Positions 1-11,118 of a stretch of 64,000 nucleotides of DNA are shown here, piece by piece. Each line of letters begins with the position of its first letter. Within the stretch, counting starts at the first letter, position 1. Source of the DNA: Salticus scenicus (taxonomy: Eukaryota > Arthropoda > Arachnida > Araneae > Salticidae). Below the pieces are notes generated by a model. The model was not told the DNA's origin. It saw nothing but the letters and a program-made list of their open reading frames with translations, and did no database searches. The stretch lies in NCBI GenBank assembly GCA_963930645.1, contig OZ005655.1:134835456-134899455 (forward strand), given 5' to 3'. The position numbers and the translations under genes are program-made.

Positions 1-530
1 TCCGATGGTTACAAACACTATTGGCATGACTTGAGAAAGAAACCAAAAGAATGCTTCAGTCAACAAATGAGTGGAAGATCAGTAATGATTTAGGGAGTTT
101 TCAGTTATGAGGGATTGTGTGATTTAAAGCGGATTTCGGGTCATATGAACTGTACACAATATCAGTCTATGCTATATGATTATATGATACAGTTTGGACC
201 TTTATTAGGTGGTGCTAACTGGATGTTTCAACAGGATAATGCTGCTTGTCATACATCTAAATCCACTTAGGAGTGGTTTAAAAAAAGAAATAATTAATCT
301 TTTGCTATGGCCAAGTCGATATCCAGAGTTGCACCCCATGGAAAACATATGGGGTGTATTATCTCGCAAAGTTTGTGCTAATAATAAACAATTTTCATCT
401 GCCAATGAACTGTAAAAAGCCATTGTAAAAAAATAAGACAATATTTCTAAAGCTGAAAGTAATTACCTAGTTATTCCAATGAAAATTAGAGTTTTTGAGG
501 TCATCAGGAAAAACGGAGGACCAATATCAT
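1..530 (+). pseudogene. Tc1/mariner-like transposase, C-terminal part, broken
   Basis: Cut-and-paste DNA transposase of the Tc1 type, acting in the nucleus on its own terminal inverted repeats. The window opens inside the catalytic domain. The translation shows YWHDLRK, then a stop in place of the usual Trp in the SVMVWG block (about 90), then NWMFQQDNA with the second catalytic Asp at 235-237. A stop follows at about 268, and a +1 frameshift in the A-run near 280. The other frame continues with WPSRYPELHPMENIWGVL, with the catalytic Glu at 341-343. Counting through the frameshift, 34 residues separate Asp and Glu, the DD34E spacing of Tc1. A C-terminal GGP(I) tail is visible near 515-525. 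The first catalytic Asp lies upstream of the window. At least two stops and one frameshift make it dead. Confidence 0.85.
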
Positions 531-737
531 ATTCATTTTTTATACTTTTTTTTTTTTTTTTTGGACAAGTGGACTTATATTTTGTTAACAGGTTATTTTT
601 CACTCATTTCTAATGTATATTTTAATTAAACATTTATTGCATTGTACCAGGTTAGTGCAAATTAATTATGAAAAATATACAGCAATGTGTTATTTTATGT
701 ATTTAAATTATGATTAGAATCTTTATTTTTCTTACAA

Positions 738-780
738 TTAACAAAATTAAAGTGATCTTATAATTTCTTAACGGACTGTA
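738..780 (+). repeat. candidate 3' terminal inverted repeat of the Tc1-like element
   Basis: The stretch ending in CGGACTG followed by TA looks like a Tc1 terminus read from its inner side: on the minus strand it begins TA-CAGTCCGTTAAG. Tc1 elements insert at TA. Its distance from the transposase stop (about 250 bp) is plausible. The partner end lies outside the window, so this cannot be confirmed here. Confidence 0.35.
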
Positions 781-1091
781 ATTTATATCAGTACGTCATA
801 AAACTGGAAAGATATCTCCTTTCAATAAATGTGTTGACACAGACTTAAAGACAAATGTTAAAATCAAATACAGTTCTTTTTGTACTTTTTCTTTTTTTAT
901 GTAATACTCTTTCTAAATATCATATATTTATAAGCCTATAAATAATAAAAGGAAGATGCCAATAATACAACAACGTTTTAGAACAGCTTAGAAAATAAAT
1001 TATGTGTGACAGTTGTGAATTGAAATCATTAATTTTTATCATATTAACAATGAAAATACAAACATTTAAAAGATCAATATCACAGACAATT

Positions 1092-1131
<40 letters not shown>

Positions 1132-1479
1132 ATTATGTTTTCTTCTTATATTTTTAAACACTTAACATATCCTATGTCGTGGATATTATGGATATATATA
1201 AATATATATATATATAAATTATCTATATATATATATATATATAAAAGGGAGAGAGGGAGAGAGGCAGAGAAAGAGAAAGAAAATTAGATAGTGTGTATTA
1301 GTTAACAATGATTAACACATGTGTTTGTGCACTAAAATAAAAAAAAATAAATTTCAAACATGAACAGAAAACAAAAGAAAGAAAGAAAAAAGGAAAAAAG
1401 ATACACATATATCAAAAATACTTTCAAGTATCGTTTTGCTTTCAACATATTTGCGTCTACTTGGACTGACACCTTATTT

Positions 1480-1516
<37 letters not shown>

Positions 1517-1683
1517 TTTTGTCTTTTAATACGATAAACGAAAATATTATTCTTCATTTTCAAGAAAATCCATATAATAGATTGATTTTGTGCAGTACTG
1601 CATATTGAATGATTTTGTAGTACACCGATATTTTCCTTTAGCTATGCCTAAAATAAAGTAATAAAAAAATTACAAGATTACTT
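781..1683. other. A+T-rich stretch, no gene seen
   Basis: It holds a ~32-nt poly-A (about 1097-1130), short (AT)n runs (about 1190-1242), a purine-rich GA tract (1247-1282) and a T-rich ATTTTTT repeat (about 1474-1520). The open frame at 1360-1608 is a by-product of these low-complexity tracts (Lys-rich, then Phe-rich). Nothing else is recognisable. Confidence 0.6.
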
Positions 1684-1884
1684 CTAAAAACAAAGCATTA
1701 AAAAGGTTGATATTATGTAGCTCAATATAATGTATAATTTTTGCATGAGGTATTGTATGATTTTGCTATATGAGGTCCTGTCACACAAATAACCAAGAAA
1801 CTCTGTTACAGAAGCTGGTAGATGTGAGATGCCGCGTTGAATCACAGGACGCGCTCTTGAGCGCAGCTGCTCGTATTTTTCCAT
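1684..1884 (-). other. unassigned 66-codon open frame in a small GC-richer island
   Basis: An open minus-strand frame begins MEKYEQLRSRARPVIQRG. Its first ~45 codons coincide with a local rise in G+C (about 1775-1880), unlike the surrounding DNA; the last ~20 codons are A+T-rich and hydrophobic. I do not recognise a family. It could be a fragment of an old transposon or an exon, but no splice sites or neighbouring coding blocks support the latter. Confidence 0.15.
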
Positions 1885-3736
1885 AGTTTTCTTTGAAATT
1901 TGATTAAATAATTTGTTGTCAATCAGTCAAAATACCATCACCACTTGATATCCTAATGATTTCCTAAGTAGAACTGAAAATTTATATTTAACAATTCTGT
2001 CTTATTTCTTATATAAACAAAAAAATAAAATAAAATAAAATAAAAATCAGAAAAATATTGTGCGACATTTTATGCCTATGATTTATGGTAATCCCACATT
2101 TTTTTGAGGAGAAATGGGTTTTTGTGTATCTTAAAACTATCCATTACTTTCATTATATTACATGTTTCATAAAGACATTGAATCAAGCTTTAGAATTGTG
2201 CTTTTTATTGTGTGCTTTAGTGAATATTAAATGTCCTTTAATGCATATTAATAATATTTATTATTTTCTTACTTGGAAAAAAAAAAAAAAAAAAAAAAAA
2301 AAAACAATTTATAAGTTTGTGAAGTTGGCTTAGTTTACACTCTTCATTAGATATAGTGATATCTCCAATATGTATTTTGTGTAAAAGAAATAACGAGGAA
2401 TATGAAACTCAAAAAAATATATTCTAAACTCCAAGAAGACCAACAAGTATTACCAACATGAGATACTAAATTTTGTGTTTTAATGCATATTACGAATAAA
2501 TATGGAAAAAAGAAATTACCTGTGCTAAAGTTATTGACAAGTGAAATTTGATCGTACAAATAATATACTTATTTGTTTTCAGTAACTTGATTGCAGTAGC
2601 TTGCTTGTATAAAAGCACTCACTAATTTATACAATTTTGGAAAGATGTATTCAAACTCGCTGAAACTAAGTAGTAATTCAACTTTACTAATGCAACTCTA
2701 TAAACTATTAACAATAGTATATAAAAGCTGAGAAAAAACTCTCCATCGTCTCGCTGAAACTCAACTATCTTATCTTAAATATCTCACCGTTTATAAAGGT
2801 TATTAATGGACTGTCACTTTAAATATCTGCTATAACAAAATTTCTTAACATTACGTTCAAATTCAACCGTGCATGACACTTCATCGAAAGCTAGACTTTG
2901 CACTATAATACTTTAACTATATATTAGCAATCTTATCCCATTTCAAGTAATGTTTAAAAATCTAGAAAGTTGATTTGAATTCTTAGAAGGTAACATATAA
3001 AGAAATTAGTCTACTTTTTAATTATGAACATAAATACCAGCATGCATAATATGGATTTCTAGATGTTTAATTTTACGAGTGTAAAAGGACACTTAGATAC
3101 ATTAAAAGTAAGATCTGCGTTGCGTAGTAACGTAAAGACTTCGCTTGAATCAGCGAGATGTTCAATTAATGAAGGTCAAGTTATGTTTATATCATCTAAA
3201 TAAACATATGAAAATTTGACGAATTCCGTCTGGAGATTTCTTTCTATAGCTTTTTAAATGATAGCGACCGCTATGAAGCGTCTAAAAGGTCTGCTTTTCA
3301 AACCCTACGTCCCCTCTTTGTAATAAAAGTGTTTTAATTATATCTGGTTTCATTGTTATATAAAATTAATCAGCATGGAGATCCAATGGCATCATAAATT
3401 TTCTAGATTACATATTTTCTATTAAATCATTAATTATGGGTGGTGGATACTGTAGACAGTGAGTAAAGACGTTTAATTTCCTACAGTCGATTGTAAAATG
3501 AAATACTTCTGTAACTTTAGCCTGTCTTACCTTTTTTATTGCAGCAGAAAACAACAAGAGAAGCATATGTGTAAGTAACGGGTAAAGTAATTCACCCTTT
3601 CTATTATATTTTATGTACGTTTCACTTTACAAAACCTTGTTTTACTTGATCATAATGATATGATTTTCTTGAGACTGATTTGCTATCTCAGTATCAATTT
3701 CGTGATATACAATATAAGTGAATTTAAGAGTGTTAG
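1885..3736. other. A+T-rich stretch, no gene seen
   Basis: It contains TAAAA-type runs near 2020-2045 and a ~27-nt poly-A at 2278-2304. The two open frames here (2085-2333 plus, 2347-2559 minus) have no recognisable motif and the first depends on the poly-A. No RNA gene or element terminus was recognised. Confidence 0.6.
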
Positions 3737-3825
3737 AAAAAGGATCCTAAATTTTGTCAATAAACTTCTTTAAATCATTATTTGGTCTTCTGAAAGAGAG
3801 CTATCCTCTTGAGGGATGTAATAAT
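3737..3825 (+). repeat. dispersed repeat, block A, copy 1
   Basis: About 85 bp beginning AGGATCCTAAATTTTGTCAA and ending near CTCTTGAGGGATG. The same block occurs at about 14660-14740 with only a few differences. In that second copy block A runs straight into block B; here a satellite array of over 1 kb lies between them. The parent element is not recognised. Confidence 0.75.
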
Positions 3826-3829
3826 AAAA

Positions 3830-4945
3830 AATAAAATAAAATAAAAATAATTACAAGATAAAAATAACTTTTATATACCATGTTTTTAAATTTTCTGTTG
3901 AATCATATAAATGCTACTGAATGCAGCAGGAACCCGGAGCAATTGGATAAAAGTATTAAAAAAATTCCTTGCTATCGTGTTTTGAGCTATTATAAAAGTT
4001 TCAAATAGCTATCTAGCCGGGACGTCAGTTAAAAGTTGATTGCCAGCTTTGTACTGGTAACGCTGCCTAAGGCAGCAGGATCCGAAGCAATTGGTTAAAA
4101 ATATTTTTAAAATACATTTTCACCGTATTCTGAACTATTCTGAAAGTTTCAAATACCTAGCTACTCGCGAAGTTAGTTATATAAATTTTCTGTTGAATCA
4201 TATAAACGCTTCCGAATACAGTAGTGACCTGAAACAGTTGACTAAAAGTATTAAAAGAAATGTATTGTCACCGTGTTCTGAGCTATCCTGAAAGTTTCAA
4301 ATATCTAGCTAGTCGGGAAGTTGGTTAAAAATCGATTGCAAGCTTTGTACTGGTAACGGTGCCGAAGGCAGCAGGAACCCGAAAATTTGGCTAAAAGTAT
4401 TAAAAAATGCATTTTCATCGTGTTCTGAACTATTGTGAAAGTTTCAAATGTCTAGCTAGACAGTAAGTTAAATAAATTTTCTGTTGAATGATATAAACGC
4501 TGCCGAAGGCAGTAGAGACCTGAAGCAGTCGAGTAAAAGTATTTAAAAATTGTATTGTCACCGTGTTATGAGCTAGCCTGAAAGTTTCAAATGTCTAGCT
4601 AGTCGGAAAGTTAGTGAAAAATCGATTGCAAGCTTTGTACTGATAACGATGCCGAAGGCAGCAGGAACCCGAAACAGTTGGCTAGAGGTATTAAAAAAAT
4701 GCATTTTCACCGTGTTCTGAACTATTCTGAAAGTTTCAAATGTCTAGCTAGTCGGGAAGTTAGTTAAATAAATTTTCCGTCGAATCATATAAGCGCTGCC
4801 GCAGGCAGCAGGATCTGAAATAGTTGACTAAAATTATTAGAAAAATGTATTGTCACCTTTTTTTGAGCTGTCCTGAAAATTTCAAATATCTAGCTAGTCG
4901 GGAAGTTAGTTAAAAATCGATTGCAAGATTTGTACTGGACAAAAA
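3830..4945 (+). repeat. satellite array, ~300 bp dimers of ~150 bp half-units
   Basis: Seven half-units can be aligned on the motif GCCGAAGGCAGCAGG or its variants, ending at about 3930, 4079, 4226, 4375, 4515, 4675 and 4812. Half-units alternate: one type is preceded by TTTTCTGTTGAATCATATAA, the other by AAAATCGATTGCAAGC, giving a dimer of about 296-300 bp. Shared parts include CACCGTGTTCTGA, TGAAAGTTTCAAAT and CTAGCTAGTCGGGAAGTTAG. Each half-unit centres on the small palindrome TGCCGAAGGCA. It is bounded by TAAAA-type simple sequence on the left (3825-3850) and an A/C-rich stretch on the right (4940-4975). Confidence 0.9.
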
Positions 4946-5003
4946 AAAACCAAACATACAAACAAACACACAAGAATCGAAGTTAATAAAAACATGGTAA
5001 TAA

Positions 5004-5215
5004 AATGAGCAATTCTTTTAAATTCATTGTTTTCGTCTTCTCATGCCCATTTTAACTGCCCTTTAACATCTTCGTGTCATATTCTTACCACCCCCCACAC
5101 ACACTCCACCATTCGTACCATTTGGTTCAGTAATATTATTGACCGGCCTTCACTCCGTATCAAACTAACGAAAATTCTTCAGCTACTAATGGGATTTTCT
5201 AATTTTTCCGATTAA
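5004..5215 (+). repeat. dispersed repeat, block B, copy 1
   Basis: About 210 bp, from TTTTAAATTCATTGTTTTCG to TTCTAATTTTTCCGATTAA, matching about 14757-14955 throughout. The open frame at 5027-5215 lies within it and is not conserved as a protein in the second copy. Blocks A and B together make one ~300 bp repeat, not recognised as a known family. Confidence 0.75.
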
Positions 5216-7772
5216 TTTTCTTTTGTCACCTGGAGTTTTCAAAAATCATTGGACATAGTATACTTTCTTTTAACGGTTTTTCAAACTACTTTTAATTAAT
5301 GAATACTTTATGCTGTTTTCCATATTTTAGTTGCATGTAGTTATACAGACTTACTCATATTAAGTAAGTTTTTCGTTATTTTTGGCCATGGCTTTAAGAA
5401 CTTTCAGGCAACACATCTTTGCCTTGCTTTTTGCTCGCGAAAGATTGTATTCTCCGACAAATTATGATTTTATGGTTTCATAATCTCTTTTCTTTATTAG
5501 TCCTTCACTCACGTAGGAGCAGAGTTTCGGCATTTGGAATTGCAATATTCTATTATATACACCTATTAAATTTGACATACTACTACTATTTTGCTTAGAG
5601 TAATATAAAACAATTCATAAATGGGCTATGATAATATATATTTTTTAAATTATCTCTATTTGCCTGTATTGTTTTTCTGCCTTTCTTTCCGAAAGTCGAT
5701 GCATTTTGTCATACATACCGAATATTTTTTGTTTAAGAAATGCAGTTTCCTCAGTTTAATTTTGAAAGTACTATATCGCTTCGGAACTTATGTATGTTTA
5801 ATGTTAATTTAAAGTGAGGTAAAGAAATACTGTTAAAGGTACAAATCATAAAATTGAAATTAGCAGTGGATGTCATAGACAAATATCGAATTTAATTAAA
5901 CGAAACTTTCAAAAATTATTTTTATTTATTCTTGCATTAAAATGTCATATTTCTATAGACGCTAGTTTTAGTACATTGCAAATAAGTTCACACATTAGGA
6001 TTTTAAAAATAAAAACTTCGATTTATCATAAAAGTATTTTGAATAATATATAGAAATTTTATAAAACAAATGTGATATTCTAACGTTCTCTAGTTAAAAT
6101 AAATGTTTCACATTAATTTTCTTCCTTAAAGCAACGTTCATTAAAGCTATAGACATAATGATTTTCTTTAGTATTTTGATTCTAACCTTTTAAAATATCT
6201 GTGATTTATACATTCGTTTTGATGTGGGTTTTGTATGCAAAATTAGATAATTAATGAAATAATTAATGAAATTCTTATTCAAATGAATTCGAATTAGGAG
6301 AACTTTCAGTATTAGGATTAAAAGTATTTAGAAGAATCAATTTAAAAAGTATTCTTATTTTTAACTTCACAGTGAAAAATTCAAACTGATTCGTTCAGCA
6401 TAATTAATTGGGGGTAAATTGAATTTATCCTGTTTTTCTTTTTTTTTGTTCATTTACTTTATTTCTGAAAATGAAATTATTAGTAAAAAATTAATAATGC
6501 TGTTTAATGAAAATAAAAATCGATCTAGCATTATGTCATTTACTTTATTAATAAATATCAGCTGTTTAGACAGGGTAAAATGTTTACAGTGATGATTAAT
6601 TTTTGGTCCTAAATCTCACTCTTCAATCATCCTTGGATCATCCTTGGCACAAATATATGGATCATAATTTAGTACTTTAATATTGTTAGTTAAATCAATA
6701 TTTTATGCTACTGTTTGTATAGGTGACTATGATTACCTAAGATCAAATTATTATTATTTTGAATTTTATGGAAGCCTTACACTTGTAAATTGCAACCTTT
6801 AGAAATGTTTTATGAATTTAAGATATAATTTGTGTTCGAAACATTTGCAATAAATCTTATGAAATTAAGATAAAAATGACAATATTTTATAATAGATTTT
6901 TATTTTCTTGACACAGTTTGTGTCGTCAAAGGAGAAGTGTATGCAAACCTTTCTTTTTTTTTTTTTTTTTTTTTTTTTTCTTACTTACTTACTTCCTTTC
7001 CTCTTTTATTATTATTATTATTATTTTTTCTGAAATGTAAAATAAAACATCTTGTTTGCTCTGGTGGCTACATTGATTTTAATACTTTGAGAAACTTAAA
7101 ACACTTTTTATCCAATCAACATACTGATGAATATTTCATTAGTGCACGATCATGCTATATATATATATATAAGATATAAAAACATGGTTTTAATCATACA
7201 ATCCACTAAAAGTATTAAACAAAGAAAACAACTTATGACAAACTTATCCAAAAACAAAGAAAACGGGATGTAATCTATCAAAATTGGTACATATGACTTG
7301 AGACATAAGTGAGGGGTTACAACAAGCTCTTATGAGAACTCAACTCTCCACCTAAGCTGTCAGCTAAATTACAAAACATATCTAAGGCTAATATAAAATG
7401 AAATTTAATAAAATTAAACAAGCAAGAATTGATCAAAATTTACACAAACTGCAGCATAATGTCTATTAAATCTCCAGCTAAATATCTAGCTAAATTTTAT
7501 AGCCATCATAGACCAACTCAATCTATTTAGAACAAAAATATATCCGGGTAATTCTTACAGCCGCATCAGACCATCTTTATTCCTTTGAAAATGGAATAAG
7601 ATTCAATCAAAGAAAACAGAGTATTTTAGATCCACCTATATTATAATAAGGAAAAAAATGTAATAGGTATAGTTATTTTATTAGGCTATAATAAAAGAAA
7701 TGGAATATATGCAGTAAAAAATAAATTAAATTAAAAAAAATAATTTATATTTCATATATTTAAAATACTTCT

Positions 7773-7782
<10 letters not shown>
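5216..7782. other. A+T-rich stretch, no gene seen
   Basis: Contains a ~27-nt poly-T (6952-6979), a TTA triplet run (about 7006-7026) and short (AT)n at 7158-7171. The 63-codon open frame at 5621-5812 is hydrophobic and A+T-rich, with no motif. A slightly less A+T-biased block at about 7200-7620 shows no element ends or coding signal. Confidence 0.55.

Positions 7783-7806
<24 letters not shown>
7783..7806. repeat. (AT)n microsatellite abutting a Helitron end
   Basis: About 12 AT units end exactly at the CTAG terminus of Helitron remnant 1. Confidence 0.9.
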
Positions 7807-7997
7807 CTAGCTGACCCGATAAACATTGTTTTGTCATATAAATTATTTCTAGAGAATATTTTGCTAGAAAAAAATAACTAACTTATTGTAAGTGTGTAAG
7901 GATGTGGTATATAAGTGAAACAGGTATGGAGCGCTGTGAAAGGTGACTGTGAATTCCGATTATAACGTAAAAGGCATAATTACCGAAATTTTCTTTA

Positions 7998-8067
7998 CTT
8001 GCTTCTTGCTACTTGCAACTTGGAACTTTCTACTTGCTACTTGGAACTTTCTACTTGCTACTTGTTA
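7998..8067 (+). repeat. 22-bp minisatellite, about three units
   Basis: Tandem units of TACTTGCTACTTGGAACTTT plus two bases. The repeat encodes a run of LLATWNF in one frame, which explains the 84-codon open frame at 7943-8197; it is not a gene. Confidence 0.85.
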
Positions 8068-8449
8068 TTTTAAACCTCCGTTGAATGTCGAACAGCACAA
8101 AATTTTATTTCATACGGCAAATATTTCAATTTATGAGAGAATCTCTGATAGCAACGAATTCCACATGAAAATTCAGTCTTTTTTGAATAAGCTGTAACAA
8201 TCTGGACCAATTTGATGAAAATTTTATCAAAAAGTTATTGCAATATCTAGCATCATTACATGTACATTTATCACAATTCAATCAATCGATGCATGTGAGT
8301 ATGTGTGTAGTATGAAGGAAGTGAAATGTAGAGTTCGTATTAAATAAAAACATAAACTCGTTTTAATTAAAGGTGAAAAAGTTGAAACTCAATTTATTTT
8401 ATAACAGGTATATATTTTTTTTAATCTACAAAAACTTAATTTACCATAA

Positions 8450-8592
8450 TGTACAATATTTTTGGATGTACAATATTTTTGGTTAATCCTTGAGGAGTAT
8501 AAACAAACAAATTCGAAGGTTTTCCAACCCTGGAACACGCAACATATAATTCGCCGTGAGAAAAGCACGGATTTTCTAAATCTAAGCCACAA
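8450..8592 (-). pseudogene. Helitron helicase, last ~45 codons
   Basis: A minus-strand frame reads GLDLENPCFSHGELYVACSR followed by VGKPSNLFVY and ends near KNIVHP. This is the C-terminal end of the Pif1-type helicase domain of RepHel proteins, with the motif VI arginine (CSRVGKP). This short piece keeps the reading frame that is broken in both larger Helitron copies. Everything N-terminal to it has been replaced by the 8598-9173 tandem repeat. It is only a fragment and has no function. Confidence 0.8.
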
Positions 8593-8597
8593 ATTAG

Positions 8598-9173
8598 GAC
8601 CACTTTGGTGACTTTAAATATTTTAAGCCATTTTTGCGATGAATTGAAATGGCTATCTCAATTGTGGAACTAAAGATCTTGGCGAGAAGCGTCCGAACTA
8701 CTTCGGTGCCAAATTTCAAATTTTGCCAAAGGGATCCAATACTAAAGGTGTTCCATACAAAAAATAAATAAATAAAATATCAGTGACATTTACACGCACA
8801 AAAGTATGGGACCCCATTGGTGACTTTAAATATTTTAAGCCATTTTTGCGATGAATTGAAATGGTTATCTCAATTGTGGAACTAAAGATCTTGGCGAGAA
8901 GCGTCCGAGCTACCTCGGTGCAAAATTTTCCATACAAAAAATAAATAAATAAAATATCAGTGACATACACATGCACAAAAGTATGGGACCCCCCTTTGGT
9001 GACTTTAAATATTTTAAGCCGTTTTTGCGATGAATTGAAATGGCTATCTCAATTGTGGAACTAAAGATCTTGGCGAGAAGCGTCCGAGCTACTTCGGTGC
9101 CAAATTTCAAATTTTGCCAAAGGGATCCGATACTATAAGTGTTCCATAAAAAAATAAATAAATAAAATATAAT
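8598..9173 (-). repeat. tandem repeat of a Helitron 5'-region unit, three copies
   Basis: Three units share TGACTTTAAATATTTTAAGC at about 8609, 8821 and 9000 (periods ~212 and ~179 bp). Each unit also carries GATCTTGGCGAGAAGCGTCC and CTTCGGTGC or a close variant. The boundary between units carries CAGTGACATACACATGCACA or a variant, which is the Helitron 5' terminal sequence. A fourth, diverged copy is at about 10380-10535. The overlapping minus-strand frames (8716-8976, 8910-9110) give near-identical peptides because of the repetition and are not genes. Confidence 0.85.
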
Positions 9174-9457
9174 AAATTAGCTACACAAATAAATTTGTAG
9201 GTTAGGGTGGTTGTTAATCAACGCGCGTGTAAATTTGATAGAAAATTATATAAAATAATTACTCTAATTCCGCACCAAATTTGTAAAATGTATAGTTTTT
9301 TATGCACACTTCAAAACTCTTCAAACACTAATTACATCTTGATGTAATATTTCAATCAGGACATAATTTTTTGTATAACAATAATAACACGAAGTTACAA
9401 AATATTTTCCTGAATTTGATCGCAGCACCAACTGTCGGGACAAACTGGAATTACAAT
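9174..9457. other. spacer inside Helitron remnant 1
   Basis: About 285 bp of A+T-rich DNA between the tandem repeat and the foldback. A minus-strand frame of 61 codons (9321-9506) runs into the foldback arm and has no recognisable motif. Confidence 0.4.
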
Positions 9458-10109
9458 AGAATATACGCAAGCGAAGTGTGACGTCACTGACCTTCAGTGG
9501 ATGCAAGAAAAAGATTTTTTATGTGAATCTCCCATTGGATTTTTTATAAAAAATTATTAAAAATCGAGGAAAATTATTTCTCGATTTTAATCCCCATATT
9601 TGGGTATAGATATGTATTAGTTATCATATGCATGTGTTAGATTGAGTTATTTTGCTCTCAAATTCACAAAATTTTAATTTTAAATTTCAAAACTCTGTCT
9701 TCCTTGGCGTTTTTTGTATTTGGCGATCAAAAACGTAATACGAAAATATACATGCCAGATGTATATTTTCGTAATATGTATTGTACGAAATTGCTTCATA
9801 ACCATTATTTTTGAAATAATTAAATATGTTCGCCAGATGATATGGCGATATTTTTTTTCCGCCAAGGATGACAGAGTTTTGAGATTAAAAATTCAAATTT
9901 TATCAATTTTACAGCAAAAACAACTCAATCTAACGCATGCACATGATAACTAATACATATCTATACCCAAATATGGGAATTAAAATCGGGAAATAATTTT
10001 CCTCGATATTTAGAAATTTTTTCAAAAAATCCAATGGGCGATCAACATAGGAAATATTTTTCTTGCATCCACGGACGGCCAGTGACGTCATCACTTCGCT
10101 TGCGTATTC
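9458..10109. mobile_element. foldback (MITE-like) element with ~250 bp arms
   Basis: The left arm 9458-9709 and right arm 9860-10109 are inverted copies. The outer ends read ACGCAAGCGAAG then TGACGTCACTG; inner ends read CCTTGGCG on the left and CGCCAAGG on the right. Identity is high (roughly 85-90% by eye) with small indels. The spacer is ~150 bp and carries its own hairpin. No coding capacity. No clean target-site duplication was found, so the exact boundaries are uncertain. Open frames on both strands (9680-9865, 9714-9953, 9930-10181) follow from the symmetry. Confidence 0.75.
9739..9773. repeat. perfect short hairpin in the foldback spacer
   Basis: ACGAAAATATACAT (9740-9753), loop GCCAG, then its exact reverse complement (9759-9772), with one further outer T-A pair. 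Confidence 0.9.
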
Positions 10110-10353
10110 TTGAATATTCGATACTACGATCGTAGCGCAGTCTGCCGGATCCAATGTGAAACATTCCAAAATCAACAACAATTTATAAGTGATAAATTAA
10201 TTAAATAAACAATTTAAATTGGACTGAATTGTAAATCTAAACCATTCTCGAATCCACCTGAAGACACACAAAAAATTTCATTAAACTCGGTCCAGCCCAT
10301 TTAGGAGGAGTTCAGTGACATACACAAGCACAAAAGAAATATATATAAAAAGA

Positions 10354-11106
10354 TAAATACAAAGGCACAGCTTTAGTATAGATCCCCCCCTTGTCGACTT
10401 TAAATATTTTTGGCCATTTTTGCGATGTTTTAACATGGCTATCTCAATTGCGTAACTGACGATCTTGGTGAGAAACGTCCGTACTACTTCGGTGCCAAAT
10501 TTCAAAATTTTCCAAACTAAAGTTTTGATCTATACAAAAACAAAAAAGAAAAACTGTTTTATGATATATACAAAATAAAAATAAAAAATTCTAATAAATT
10601 CGAAATTATTACTATTTACAATTAAGGTGAAAACATAAAAGAACCTTTATAAGTTACATATAAAGTATCAATTAAAACGAAAAATTTTGTTTTACTGTAG
10701 AAAAGAAAAGTACTACTAAATTAAATAAAAATGTTAGGCAAATACCAAGTATCTCTATGAAAATATTTATTTACACGCGAATATTTTCATGGTATATTAA
10801 TTTTTTTTTCTAATTTTTATAGTTTATCACGCGAAATTAAAAATATTTTATTTCCGGAAAAAAATAAATAAACGTGAATTTTGTTTATTTTGGCATCAAA
10901 TATATTTTTTTTTTAATCATTTTAAAGTTAAAATGGAGTTTTTATTTAATATCTTTTGATCCAATTATCCGATTGAACTGAATTGTAAATCTAAACCATT
11001 CTCGAATCCATCTGAAGACACACAAAAAAATTCCTTAAGCTCGGTCCAGCCGTTCAGGAGGAGTTCAGTGACATACACGCACACAAAAGAAGTATATATA
11101 TAAAGA
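10354..11106 (-). mobile_element. Helitron-related fragment with a 5' end (remnant 2)
   Basis: A second copy of the Helitron 5' block lies at about 10979-11106 (CCATTCTCGAATCCATCTGA, AGTGACATACAC, terminal plus-strand GA at 11105-11106). Further left, 10380-10535 is a diverged copy of the tandem unit seen at 8598-9173. The A+T-rich DNA between shows no coding sequence. No CTAG end was found for it, so it is either truncated or has been shuffled with remnant 1. Confidence 0.6.
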
Positions 11107-11118
11107 TATATATATATA

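Larger units (their letters stand above)
7807..10353 (-). mobile_element. Helitron remnant 1, internally rearranged
   Basis: On the minus strand the 3' end is the CTAG at 7807-7810, preceded by the same subterminal sequence as the two larger copies, including the hairpin region near TTTGTC (one mismatch). The 5' end (TC, plus-strand GA at 10352-10353) is preceded on the plus strand by the conserved 5' block running from about 10228 to 10353 (CCATTCTCGAATCCACCTGA, then AGTGACATACAC). Inside are a helicase C-terminal scrap, a tandem repeat and a foldback insertion. Helitrons are rolling-circle transposons that insert between A and T; both flanks are (AT)-rich. Whether the two ends belong to one element is inferred from orientation and spacing. 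Confidence 0.6.

Noticed and set aside
1360..1608. 82-codon open frame
   Set aside because: Lys/Glu-rich then Phe/Leu-rich, entirely from A-rich and TTTTTA simple sequence.
2740..2800. Second LTR related to 58684-59399
   Set aside because: Only CTTAAATATCTCACC is shared, too little in A+T-rich DNA to support a call.
3830..4945. CRISPR-like array
   Set aside because: Units are ~150/300 bp, diverged along their whole length, without short identical repeats and unique spacers, in clearly eukaryotic DNA.
7943..8197. 84-codon open frame with repeated LLATWNF
   Set aside because: Caused by the 22-bp minisatellite inside a Helitron remnant.
8716..9110. Two overlapping frames with near-identical peptides (ARTLLAKIFSSTIEI)
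   Set aside because: They are translations of the tandem Helitron-derived units; no such protein domain is known to me and the frames are not continuous.
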